A stretch of 64,000 nucleotides of DNA from Puccinellia tenuiflora (Eukaryota; Streptophyta; Magnoliopsida; Poales; Poaceae). The stretch is from NCBI GenBank assembly GCA_012064385.1, contig QRDG01001986.1, forward strand, positions 354,584 to 418,583. The letters are read 5' to 3'. The position numbers and the translations under genes are program-made. Under the pieces are notes generated by a model. That model did not search any database. It was not told the DNA's origin and saw only the letters and a list, made by a program, of their open reading frames with translations. Shown here one piece after another: positions 43,301 to 54,387 of the stretch (position 1 is its first letter; each line of letters begins with the position of its first letter).

Positions 43301-46176
43301 ACATCCCCAAGCATAACCTATACTCGTCCTCGAGTATAAAGGTGATAAAACCAACATGGACTTTGCATTTTAATACTATCAAAGGATATCAAAGATGATT
43401 ACTATTGCTACATAGAGTCAAATGATTCATTCTTCAAAGGAGTAGCAATATGCAAGATAGATTATGAAGTGATATCAAATATTCAATGTAAGGGTGTTCA
43501 ATAATAATTCACAAAGTGCAACATAGAAGAAAGTACTATGGACCAAATGTATGCATAATGAAAAGTAAAAACATCCTATAATGGTCATAGAGTACTCTTG
43601 TAAATCTGAATATAAAAGGTGGACACTTTGGAAAGATATATAAATGAGTAGAGGTAAAACATGAACAAGTTTCATCTAACTTCCAAATACTTCTACTTAA
43701 GTGATGTTTGCAATCTGGTATTGGTGTCAAGGTCTCATTACCCCTTATCATAACATCTTGAATGGTTAAAGTTTAAAGTGAAAGCAAATATGAGTAGTGT
43801 GCTTGAAAAAGAAATGGTTGAAAGTCTCATGCCCCATGAATATGAGTACCTACACCATGGTGTTACTCAACTTGGGATACAAAGCAAGTTCAAGTAAAAG
43901 TCATTGTAAAAATATCGTCATCAAGAGGGTCAACTGGGGTACCTCTTGTCCTAGGACATGGAACAAGCCCATGTCAAAATGACAAGACAAACAAACATAA
44001 TGAACAATCTCAACACCCTTTTTATTTACCATTGATATAGCCTTTTATTAGCTTAGATTAGCGGCCCAAGTGTCTCTCTAGCCATTTATACAAAATACTT
44101 AAACTTACTTAGTTTCCACATTTATTTGGCACTATGATAGGCATCCATAAACAAAAGTACATGATATCAACTAAATATAATTATGAGCATGTTGAAAGCT
44201 TACCATGTGACAGCACATTTGGGCTAACTAGCAACCAAGATTCTTGTCAAATTCACAACTTCATAGTTTTAATCACAATGGTTCATGTTTATTAAGTGCA
44301 ATAGTAAGGTGTGAGAGCTATTTAACCAAAATTTTCCCATAACAATCAATAACATAAGCATTTTAATTCAGAAGTATAGATAACACAAAGTAACATGATA
44401 AACATACTCGGAATAGCATAAAGCTAATAGGTAGATATGGTGGACTCATTGGAAAAACTTTGGTTGAAGGTGTTGGAAAACAAGTTTTTACTTGTTGGGA
44501 TTTTTGGGCTAGCAAAAGGGAGAAAGTTGACCAACTAAATGCATGCACAAGTGTCCATAGAACTACTCAATCCATGTCAAACAAAGTAAAGTAACATTCA
44601 GCATCAAAACATGAATAAGAGATAGCTCTTGATAAAGCACTTGCAAATTAATACTCATTAAAAAGCACATGAATTATGCAACTATATGTATGTTTTTAAA
44701 TCAACTCAGATATCCCTTTCCCAACCTTATTATAGAATCCAACTTAATTCAACCCAAGTTTCCAGTAGCTCTCTCATATAAAAATGATAGTGGTGGTCTC
44801 AAAACAAAAATCAAACCAAAAAAAATTAAAGGCAAATAAAAGACGCTCCAAGTTTCTGCGATAAAGTGCATTGATTAAAAAAAACATAAGTTAGACGTGT
44901 GCAAACCGAGAGTGTGTTGGTCCAGTGGGGTTGTCTTCACATCCCCAAGCTTATGGTATTCACCATCCTTGGATAGCTCTTGGTGCATCTCCTCTAATCC
45001 CTGTGAAAAAAATTCAAAACACTGTTTCTCCCATTTCTTTTCTGTGGGGTGACATTAGTAGTGACAGACAAATGAATTAATTGCTGCATAGAATCCTTAG
45101 AAAAAAATTCATAATAATGTCCAGAGAGTGTATAATGTTGTATGCCTACTTATAAACTCAATTGGATAAAAAAGATTCAAGTTAAAAGTTCAAAGAATGC
45201 ATCAAACAAAATGAGACAGAATCTGTCCAGAAAATTAGCAGCAGCGAAACGCATTTTTCTACCAGACTTGAGCATGTCAAAAAATTATTAAACAATTCAT
45301 GCATACATAGGATGAAAAGTTAAAGTTACAGTAAAAAATTTAGCTCATTCGGAGTTACAGAATAGGAATGAAAAATCATACCATGCACAGATTCGTGCTG
45401 GAATAAAATCTCCGAATGCAAATAGCAACTTTTTCAAACCAAAATAGGTAAAACTTGGCACTTTATTAAAAATTCCAGAAAAAAAAGTAAAAACTAAGTC
45501 TCTTGTGACAGCAAGAGGACACAAAGAAAATCAAAAATAAAAACAACCGGGTTGCCTCCCGTAAAGCGCTTTCTTTATAGCCATATAGCTAGGCTTACTT
45601 ACTAGGTATCAAGATGGTTGGAGTGAGGTGGCTTGACATCCCCAAGCCTGAATTCTTGTACTTCTTCGAAACATGTAGGGTGAGCCTAGGGGTAACATCA
45701 CCACGATTGAGTGTTTGTCCCTCTTGATCATTGTTCATCACCCTCAACTATTCCACTTGAAAATTTCTTTACACAAAACTCATCATAAAACTTGATTAGA
45801 GGGGTTAGTGTCTCCATAAATTAAATCCATATAGGTACAGCAAAGACATATCATGAGTTGATTCTAAACATTAACTACTGTTACTATGGTTGTGTATTGC
45901 TCTTTGATCAATAGAACTACACAAAACACAAGCAATGAGAGTAATGCAAAATAAAGACAGAATCTGTCAAAAACTGGACAGCCCGTAAAGAGTGAATTTT
46001 CAGAGTCACTTACGTTGCTCAAATCAGAAAATTTTTAACTAATGGAATGTGTATTAAAAACTGAAGATTGCTTTCGTAAAATTTCAGGTCAAAATTCCTT
46101 TCTGTGATTTTTAACATTTTTCGCAGTGAAGCTTAGGAACCTGTTTTCTAGACAGCGATGATAGTTTTAATGATGA
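43301..46176. other. Non-coding interior of the non-autonomous element
   Basis: About 2.9 kb of AT-rich sequence with no frame longer than about 60 codons and no pol motif. Words such as CATCCCCAAGC recur at about 43302, 44940 and 45639; on the minus strand these read as PPT-like GCTTGGGGATG. Confidence 0.7.
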
Positions 46177-47367
46177 TCACATACGAATAAGAATTGAAAC
46201 GCAAATGTGAGCATCAAAGGAAAAATATGAAACATATTTAAGTCTCACCCACTTCCTATGCATTGGGATCTTGTAAGAAAATAAATCATTGAAACACAAA
46301 GCAAGTAGCATCGGAAGATAAAACAAGAGCAATTTCAAGACTTTGAACTTAAAGAGAGGAAACGTAATAATATTGAAATGTTTAGAACCATATTTTCCCC
46401 TCTCATGATAGTTACAAGTAGTGGAAACAAATTTGACAAAGGAACTTTTAGATTGGTGCAACTTTGCAAACTTAGGGACATATAGTGGATTATTAAAACT
46501 ATCATGTAAGATATTAGCATGTTTTCCTCTCTCAAAATAATTGCAAGAAGCACCATAAACATGATGGCCATGGGTGAAATGGTTATTAGTATAAGATAAT
46601 TTAAGCCCACATAAGTACTTTTCAACATATAAAAGCTTCTCCTCCATTGTGTGAATTGGAGAGTTCAAAAATAAGGTAGGACTCTCATAAGTGAGAGTGT
46701 TGTCACAAGCTGCAAGTATATCATTTTTATCCTCACATAATTTAGTAACAAGTTCTAACCATGGAGGATTATCAAGCAAAATAGGACCATCATCCAAAGC
46801 ATTATCATATAGCATATTTAAGCAATACTCCTCATTATCATCTTTAAAATTATTATCAATAATGTTCTCATTAGGCATAGGTTTGTATTCCTCCTCTTCT
46901 TGGGGTTGCATGGGCATCCCCAAGATTAGGTTTTTATCCTCCTCTTCCTGCAAAATATTAGTATTTTCCGTGGCAGCAAGAATTATTTCTTTAGGAGTAA
47001 AATATTTAAGAAAAACCTTCCTCAAAATACTCCATTCAATAGTGACTTCTTCATCCAAAGACATGAACCAGATACGAACATTACCAAATAAAGACAAATA
47101 TAATAGCTTCCTTTTTATCTAATCCTCAGAAATACCAGGAAGCCTAAATAAACCACATATTTCTTCAATTGTCTCCACATATTCACGTGTAGACTTAGTT
47201 CCATCCCCTGTAAATGGATTTTTCAAAACTCTTTTAACATGACCAATGGGAATTTTAAATCCCACTTTAGGTACCTCAAACATAGTAGTTTCAACCACTT
47301 TAGGAGCATTAGCATAAGCACTTTCATATAAAGCAAGCTGCAGCAAAGCACGATTCATAAATGCCAT
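46177..47367 (-). pseudogene. Gag remnant of the non-autonomous element
   Basis: From the ATG at 47367 (MAFMNRALLQLALYESAY) the frame reads a Gag N-terminus (FKIPIGHVKRVLKNPF; REYVETIEEICGLFRLPG) that resembles the Athila Gag at 48952 (FKIPMGIVDRVMNN; IKELCELFKILGVPE). A TAG stop at 47119 interrupts it. The same frame then continues to 46177 with LSLFGNVRIWFMSLDEE and YFTPKE, an acidic linker, and two CNYFERGKHAN / CNYHERGKYGS repeats of unknown role. No zinc knuckle, protease or RT is seen. It probably bound RNA for packaging when intact; replication enzymes must have come from another element. Confidence 0.75.
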
Positions 47368-47445
47368 AGTAACAATGAGATAAAACAGTAAATAAAATTC
47401 GGCTTTCAAGTTTCCTTACCAAACTTCTTACCAATAGCGCTACGC

Positions 47446-47463
47446 TCCCCGGCAACGGCACCA
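47446..47463 (-). other. PBS of the non-autonomous element, tRNA-Asp type
   Basis: The minus strand reads TGGTGCCGTTGCCGGGGA, one base (T for C) off the perfect tRNA-Asp complement found at 48848-48865. It lies 11 bp from the LTR end at 47475. Confidence 0.85.
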
Positions 47464-47474
47464 GAAAAGTATCT

Positions 47475-48825
47475 TGATGACTCCCAAGTGCAGGAGATCA
47501 ATTGTAGTAACTTTCGATTAGAAAAGGTTGTCGAACCCACGAGGAGCTGAAGGTATTGGTTAACAAGAATGGTAAATAAAACAATGAAAGATGCAAGTGT
47601 TTTTGGGATTTTCGGTAAAAATGCTGAAGGTAAATGGTAGCAAGTAGAAGCTGTCAAAGAGAGAAAGCCCAATCCTCTATGCAGCAAGACGACAAGCTCA
47701 AGTGTGTGTTTCTTATAGAAAATAAGGCCTAGGGATCATACTTTCACTAGTGGACACTCTCAACAATAATAATATAATTGAATACATAAATATTTCCTCT
47801 TCACTATGCTACCCCAAACTATCCTCCGGTTGGATAACGAACACCAATCCATTGCGTAGAGCTATAAAAGCACACCTTAAAGTCGCATTCCACATCTAGG
47901 GAACCCCACACTGTCAACTTGAGCGCCCTAGATAGTACTAGACAAACACCACAATTTCATAGAGACATACAACACAAATAATAACTCATGATAAGTATTC
48001 CTGTAATCTATAGCCTAAGAGCCACACATGGTGTGCACACTATCAACTTAGCACCATGGGACAAAGGTGACTCCGGAGATTACATTAATAAAACCACTTG
48101 AGTAGCATAATTCATAAGATAATGAAGAGTAACATCTATGGATTCAACTAGATTAGAAAGCTCATGATCACATAAAGATCACACCATGGGAGAGAGAGAT
48201 AAACCACATAGCTACCGGCATGAGCCCTCAGCCCCGAGGGAGACTACTCCCTCTTCATCATGGAGACGGTGGAATGTCGTTGGGGGAGATGGAGAACACC
48301 CCGGCAGCGCCCTGCCGGAGTTTTCCCCCTCCAATCTACAGCTACAGGTCTCTGTTTCGTGGTTTCTGTGTTCCGGCGGCGCCCCCCTCTGGAAAACATC
48401 GGGGGACTATTTTTATAGTCGGTTTTACGTCAAGACGAAGCTTCTAGAAGAAAGATCGACGACAACGGAGCCACGAGGGCCAAGTTGGTGGGTCCCACGC
48501 GGCCAAGGAATCTTGCCGCGTGGGCCCCCCTCTTTTGGCCTTCGGGCTTCCACTTTTTCGCTTCCTTCGCCCCTACGCTTTGTTCCTTCCAAAAACTGAT
48601 GCTCGTAAATTTTCAGGTCGTTTGGACGTCGTTTGGGTCCCTGAAACCTCAAAATATAGAAAATAGGGTTTTCTGCCCGTGCAGGGTTAATTCCAGAAAA
48701 ATAGGAAAACTGTGAAATCTTCCCAAAATCATTATAAAACAATGATATAACCCTTATATGATGCAAATATGATTGAAATATGAGTAATATAATGCAAAGT
48801 TCATGTATGCATTTTACATGCATCA
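47475..48825 (-). repeat. 5' LTR of the non-autonomous element
   Basis: 1,351 bp, TGATGACTCCC...ACATGCATCA on the plus strand, uninterrupted. Frames inside it (48186-48599 and others) recur in the split copy and have no known domain. Confidence 0.93.
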
Positions 48826-48836
48826 GTGGGTCATCA
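48826..48836 (+). repeat. Athila 5' LTR, terminal piece
   Basis: GTGGGTCATCA: the second copy of TSD GTGGG followed by the last six bases of the Athila LTR. It joins seamlessly to 27292. Confidence 0.9.
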
Positions 48837-48847
48837 AGACTCTTTTC

Positions 48848-48865
48848 TGGCGCCGTTGCCGGGGA
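48848..48865 (+). other. Athila PBS, tRNA-Asp
   Basis: TGGCGCCGTTGCCGGGGA, the exact complement of the plant tRNA-Asp 3' end including CCA. It is the standard primer for Athila-group elements and lies 11 bp after the LTR. Confidence 0.93.
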
Positions 48866-48951
48866 GCGTAGCGCTATTGGTAAGTCGAATTGGTAAGGAA
48901 AACTTTTATTTTAAGTGATGTTTTTATTTTTGTTCGTTACTTTGCTTCATT

Positions 48952-50031
48952 ATGGAGTTCTCTTCACTCAATATGCTGTTTGGGAGTGACTCTCCCACCA
49001 TTCCCATGGTGGATAAGGGTCCTCCCCCAACTGAAATCACTCCTTTTAAAATTCCTATGGGAATAGTTGATCGCGTTATGAATAATCGTTATGCTAGAAA
49101 TGGAACTGTCCATCCTGGCTATCACTTGCTTTATATTAAAGAATTGTGTGAGCTATTTAAGATTCTAGGTGTACCAGAGAAGGTAATCATGAGGAAATTA
49201 TTTTCATTGTCATTGAAGGAGAAAGCATTGGATTGGCATAGGCTTCTAGATAATTCTCATTTAATGGATTTCTAGATAATTCTCATTTGATGGATTTGAA
49301 AGAGCTTATGTCTCTCTTTTACTCCAAATTTTACCCTTTTCATGAAATTCATCAAGATAGGAATTATATCTATAACTTTTGGCCACGTGACAAAGAGAGC
49401 ACCGCTTAAGCTTTGAGGGAGATTAAAATCCTTCATGCTCAAATGCCCCAATCATGAGCTCTGAAATGATATTATTGTTAATAATTTCTATGCACGGTTG
49501 TCACGTCATGATAGGGATATGCTTGATGCCTCTTCTCTTGGGTCTTTTACAAGCGAAAAGGTGAATGCTAAATGGGATCTTATTGAAAGGATCTATCGTA
49601 ATGCTGAGGATTGGGAAATTGATAAAGGTAAAGAAACAGGTATAAACTATGAGTATGATTCCATTAAATCTTTTGTGGAAACTGAAAGTTTTAATGTGCT
49701 TAGTGCTAAGTTTGGTCTTGATCCTCAAATTGGTGTTGATTTTTGTAAGTTCTTTGCAACTCATATTAATATCCCTAGAGAAAAATGGAAAAAGTATCAT
49801 GAACCTTTTAAGGATGTTTGTAAAAAATACATGCTTGCTAATAACGAAATACAAGTTCATACTGTTGAATCTGTCCTACCTGTTGTTCACTTTGAAAAAC
49901 CACTGTTTCCTATAAGAATTAAAGAACACTCTACTATTGCTATGGTGGTTAATAAAAGTGAAAAAAAAGCTTTAGAACCTCATGGACAAATTGAAGTTGC
50001 CTCTCTAGTAGCTTTGGTTAAAGCAGGATAA
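48952..50031 (+). pseudogene. Athila Gag, broken
   Basis: The ATG at 48952 starts MEFSSLNMLFGSDSP. The N-terminal Gag region (FKIPMGIVDRVMNN, LYIKELCELFKILGV, FSLSLKEKALDWHRLL) is cut by a 26-bp tandem duplication at 49246-49297 that shifts the frame and brings a TAG. Downstream a TAA near 49407 and another shift separate it from the open frame 49498-50031 (MSRHDRDMLDASSLGSF...KWDLIERIYRNAEDWE), which still reads as the rest of an Athila Gag. It cannot give a full protein. Confidence 0.85.
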
Positions 50032-50075
50032 AAGTGCCAAAATTGTTTATACTCCTGTTGTTTCTTTTAAGATAG

Positions 50076-50756
50076 GTGATCATTGCTATTATGGACTTTG
50101 TGATATGGCTGCAAGCGCAAGTGCTATTCCTTATTCCATGTGAGCTTGAAGATATTGATTTGGAAATTAAATTGGCAAACAGAGATGTCATCTATCCAGT
50201 GGGAATTATAAGAGACGTTGAAGTCTTATGTGGTAAGGTAAAATATCCCACCGATTTTCTTGTCCTAGGATCGAATAAGAATAAATTTTGCCCTATTATA
50301 TTCGGTAGGCCTTTCTTAAATACTTGTAGTGCTGTTATAGATTTTAAGATAGAGAATGTGTCAGTGCAATTCGTTGGAGAACCTTATAAATTTAATTTTT
50401 CTAAGTTTACTAGACATCGATATGAGAAAGAGTTACCTAATGAGGATCTTATTATTGAAGGAGTAGCTTCTATTGCTGTACCACCTAATGATCCTTTGCA
50501 ACAATTCATGGAAGAGCACAAGAATGACATGTTTATGCAGGAAAGGGATGAAATTGATGAAGTCTTCATTAGACAACCAGCTATTCTAAAGCACAATCTG
50601 CATGTGGAGTCACTGGGGACGCCCATGCCTCCGAAGGGAGATCCTGTGTTTGATCTCAACGTTCTTCCCGATACTCTTAAATATGCATATTTAGATGAAA
50701 AGAAAACTTATCCTGTTATTATAAATTCTAACCTTTCTGGCAGAGAAGAGGAGTGA
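50076..50756 (+). pseudogene. Athila protease region
   Basis: The open frame reads the C-terminal part of an Athila protease and linker: LANRDVIYPVGIIRDVEVL, KYPTDFLVLGS, CPIIFGRPFLNTCSAVIDF. The upstream active-site part lies in a shifted, decayed stretch (50032-50075). A Glu-rich linker follows with LPDTLKYAYLDEKKTYPVI, the conserved Athila junction to RT. A TGA at 50754 ends the frame, and RT resumes immediately. Confidence 0.8.
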
Positions 50757-50759
50757 TTA

Positions 50760-52299
50760 TTGGAAGTTCTTAGAAAACATCGAGCTGCAATTGGCTATAC
50801 TTTGGATGATCTTCATGGGATTTCACCATCCGTGTGCCAACACACTATTAATCTTGAGCAGGATGCAAAGCCCGTTGTTGGTCGTCAAAGAAGATTAAAT
50901 CCAAACATGAAGGATGTGGTAGGAAACAAAATATTAAAGCTTCTCGATGCATGTATAATCTATCCTATTGCTGACAGTCGATGGGTTACTCCTCTGCATT
51001 GTGTTCCTAAAAAGGGAGGTATGACTGTTGTTGCTAATGATAATAATGAGCTGATTCCTCAAAGAACTATTGTAGGATATAGAATGTGCATTGATTATAG
51101 GAAGTTAAATAAGGCTACTAGAAAAGACCATTATCATTTGCCTTTTATTGATCAAATTCTTGAAAGGTTATCTAAGAATACTCATTTTTGTTTCCTAGAT
51201 CGTTATTCTGGTTTTTATCAAATTGCTGTTAAATATGAAGATCAAGAGAAAACCACTTTTACTTGTCCTTATGGAACATATGCTTATAGACGTATGCCTT
51301 TTGGTTTATGCAATGCTCCTGCTACTTTTCAAAGATGCATGTCTGCTATTTTTCATGGCTTTTGTGAGGAAATTGTGGAAGTATTCATGGACGATTTCTC
51401 CGTCTATGGAACGTCTTTTGATAATTGCGTCCATAATCTTAACAAAGTTTTGCAGAGATGTGAAGAGACAAATCTCGTTCTCAATCGGGAAAAGTGCCAC
51501 TTTATGGTGAATGATGGCATTGTGCTTGGGCATAAAATTTTCGAGAGAGGGATTGAAGGGACGTTAAAGGTATACGTAGTTTTCTTGGTCATGCTGGTTT
51601 CTATAGGAGATTTATTAAAGATTTCTCTAAGACATCGAGATCTCTTACCAATCTTCTTCAAAAGGATGTCCCATTCGTTTTTGAGGAAGACTGTAAGGAA
51701 GCTTTTGAGGTTCTCAAGAAGGCTTTAATTTCTACTACTATTATTAAACCACCTGATTGGAATTTGCCTTTTGAAATTATGTGTGATGCTAGTGATTATG
51801 CTATTGGGGCTGTTCTTTGTCAAAGAATTGATAAGAAACTGAATGTTATTCATTATGCTAGTAAAACTTTGGATAGTGCACAAACGAATTATGCTACTAC
51901 TGAAAAATATTTTTAGCTGTTGTTTCTGCTTGTGATAAATTTAGACAATACATTGTTGATTCTAAAGTAACCATTCATACTGATTATGCTGCTATTAAGT
52001 ACCTGATGGAAAAGAAAGATGCTAAGCCTAGGATTATTTGATGGGTGCTTTTGCTGCAAGAATTCAACTTGCATATTGTTGATACGAAAGGTGCAGATAA
52101 TCCTGTTGCTGATAATTTGTCTAGAATGGAAAATATACCTCATGATCCTACTCCCGTAAATGATAGTTTCCCTAACGAACAACTTGCAGTTGTCAAGGTG
52201 AGCTCGTATGATAGCCCTTGGTATGCTTATTTTATTGTCTCAACAGTTTGCCTCCAAGCATTACTCATCAATAGAGGAAGAAATTCTTTTTTGATTTGA
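50760..52299 (+). pseudogene. Athila RT and RNase H, broken
   Basis: From 50760 the frame reads RT: ISPSVCQHTINLEQDAKPV, RMCIDYRKLNKATRKDH, PFIDQILERLSKNTHF, YRRMPFGLCNAPATFQRC and the catalytic EVFMDDFSVYG near 51380-51410. A shift near 51560 moves the frame. RNase H continues at 51600-52030 (GHAGFYRRFIKDFSK, FEIMCDASDYAIGAVL) with a TAG near 51913 and a stop (TGA) near 52041 before NPVADNLSRMEN. It is typical Athila pol, with several breaks. Confidence 0.88.
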
Positions 52300-53546
52300 G
52301 AAACTGCTTTTGGGATGACCCACATCTATACAAGGAGGGAGTTGATGGAATTATGAGGAGATGTGTTCCTGAGCATGAACAAGATGAAATTTTGAGATAA
52401 TGTCACAATAGTGGCTATGGTGGCCATCACGTAGGAGATAGGACCGCGCACAAGATTCTGCAATCCGGTTTTTATTGGCCCACTTTATTTAAGGATTCTA
52501 AAAGGTTTGTTTCTTCTTGTGATGAATGTCAAAGGGTGTAGGTAATATTAGTAGACGTAATGAAATGCCTATGACTTACTCTCTTGTTATTGAACCTTTT
52601 GATTGTTGGGGATTGACTTCATGGGTCCTTTTCCTACTTCACATGGTAATACTCATATACTTGTTGCTGTAGATTATGTTACTAAATGGGTAGAAGCTAT
52701 AACAACTAAAAGTGCTGATCATAAGACATGTTTAAAAATACTCAAAGATATTATCTTCACTAAGTTTGCAGTATCTAGATATCTTATGACCGATGGAGGT
52801 TCTCATTTTATTCATGGCACTTTTAGGAAAGTCTTAGCTAAATATGATGTTAATCATAGAGTCTCTTCACAGTATCATCCTCAAACTAGTGGGCAAGTTG
52901 AATTAACCAATAGAGAGAGATCAAATTAATTTTGCAAAAGACTGTCAACAAGTCTAGGAAGAATTGGTCTAAAAAACTTAATGATGCTTTGTGGGCTTAT
53001 AGAACTGCTTATAAAAATCCTATGGGCATGTCTCCCTATAAAATGGTTTATGGGAAAGCATGCCATTTGCCTCTTGAATTAGAACATAAAGCTTATTGGG
53101 CTGTTAGACAACTCAATTCTGATCCTACTCTTGCTGATGAGAAAAGATTGCTTAATTTGAGTTGTTTGGATGAATGGAGGAGCGAGGCTTATGAAAATGC
53201 CAGGTTATTCAAGGAAAAGGCAATGAAATGGCATGATAAGAGGATTTTGAAAAGGGAGTTTAATATTGGTGATATAGTATTGTTGTATAGGTCTTGTCTT
53301 AGATTTTTTGCAGGAAAATTACTCTCTAAATGGGAAGGACCATTCAATGTTGAGGAAATTTGTCGCTCCGGTGCTATTAAAATTAACACCCTCAATGGAG
53401 TCAAACCTCAAGTGGTGAATGGTCAACAACTCAAGCATTATATTTCCGGTAATCCTATAGAGAAAGATGTTGATATAATTCAAGTAGTCACTCCGGAAGA
53501 ATTTATTGAAGACAAATACCGGAAGACTCCAGAATCAGAGAAATAA
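52300..53546 (+). pseudogene. Athila integrase, broken
   Basis: Starts with the zinc region read with breaks (CVPEHEQDEIL, then a stop near 52397, GYGGHHVGDRTAHKIL, SCDECQR). The core at 52603-52929 has FMGPFPTSHGNTHI, LMTDGGSHFIHGTF and YHPQTSGQVELTNRE, then a stop at 52927. From 52932 the C-terminal part is open (KLNDALWAYRTAYKNPMGM, KACHLPLELEHKAYWA, SKWEGPFNVEEI) to 53546. The catalytic residues are visible but the protein is split by at least four stops or shifts. Confidence 0.88.
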
Positions 53547-53880
53547 TAGGTAACAGTTTTGGTAAGGAAAGTTTCTCACAAAATTCCAGAAAAATTACAG
53601 CGTCAGTTTTTGGAAAAATGAAAAATTAGGAGACGAAACGGAGCCCGAGATGGAGTCCAGGGGGCAGGGGCGACCCCTGGCCACGTTTACCTTCCAGGCC
53701 GTGGCTGGGACCCGCCCTGGCCTCTGGACACTGCCTCCGACTCTGCCTCATCTCATTTCCTTCCTTTTTACGCGAAATTTTTTGCTATATATTTCCCCGA
53801 ATTTTTCGAGGAGCCTATCCTGTGGTTCCGTCATGTTTTTGTTTCTGGTTGTTTCTATCAGGATCTCGAAGTTCTAAATC

Positions 53881-54387
53881 ATGGCATCTTCTTCCGACCT
53901 CAACAACACCGGCGACGATGATCAAGACAAGGACTTCCGAGCTACTAATGGGAAAGAAGAAGTGTTCGAGGACATGTCCGAGGATGATGGAGAGGAGGTC
54001 GAAGATGACCAACGCCAATACCCTTACGTCACTATAACAAAGATTGTGGTGTTGAAGAATCTTTCTGTTTTTGAGAAAAGGGAATGGCTGCAAAAAGCTG
54101 ATAAAGGCCCTCGTAGGAACTCGGCTGGGTGGTCCCCTTTTTATCGAACCAGAAACCCTTTTCATACTTTGATCCATAACCACCAGCTTGAAAATATTCC
54201 GTTTGGAGAGTTACCTTCTGCTTGGGATATAGATCGTACTCATGCAGGGAGTGGAAGCTTTCGCGCAGATAATAAGGATAGCTGGGGAAGAGCCCAGGAC
54301 GATTGGGACACGCCTATTGGGTTGCTAAGGAGCCGAATTGAGAGCAACACGAAGATGATCCGCAACCTTGGCCACCAGCCGAATTGA
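53881..54387 (+). CDS. Athila downstream ORF (env-position remnant)
   Basis: Open for 168 codons from MASSSDLNNTGDDDQ. A Ser/Asp/Glu-rich acidic N-terminus is followed by VTITKIVVLKNLSVFEKREWLQKADKGPR... and a Trp/Arg-rich end. It lies between integrase and the 3' LTR, where Athila elements often carry an extra or env-like ORF. I see no signal peptide or membrane segment, so an envelope function is not supported. It ends inside a 29-bp duplication (54332-54360 and 54378-54406). Function unknown. Confidence 0.45.
   Translation: MASSSDLNNTGDDDQDKDFRATNGKEEVFEDMSEDDGEEVEDDQRQYPYVTITKIVVLKNLSVFEKREWLQKADKGPRRNSAGWSPFYRTRNPFHTLIHNHQLENIPFGELPSAWDIDRTHAGSGSFRADNKDSWGRAQDDWDTPIGLLRSRIESNTKMIRNLGHQPN

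Larger units (their letters stand above)
27293..48825 (-). mobile_element. Non-autonomous Athila-like element (Gag only)
   Basis: The minus-strand element has TSD GTGGG (27288-27292 and 48826-48830). Right (5') LTR 47475-48825; PBS 47463-47446; gag remnant 47367-46177; non-coding 46176-43301; left (3') LTR 43300-42738 plus 28086-27293. Removing the inner insertion and one AGACG copy gives a left LTR of 1,352 bp against 1,351 bp on the right. No protease, RT or integrase motif is present, so it must have been copied by enzymes supplied in trans. LTRs differ at roughly 47 of 1,350 sites by eye. Confidence 0.92.

Noticed and set aside
46177..47097. Separate host gene
   Set aside because: Same frame as the upstream Gag fragment, separated only by one TAG, and inside a bounded LTR element.
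53881..54387. True envelope gene
   Set aside because: Position fits, but no signal peptide, membrane segment or Cys pattern is seen.
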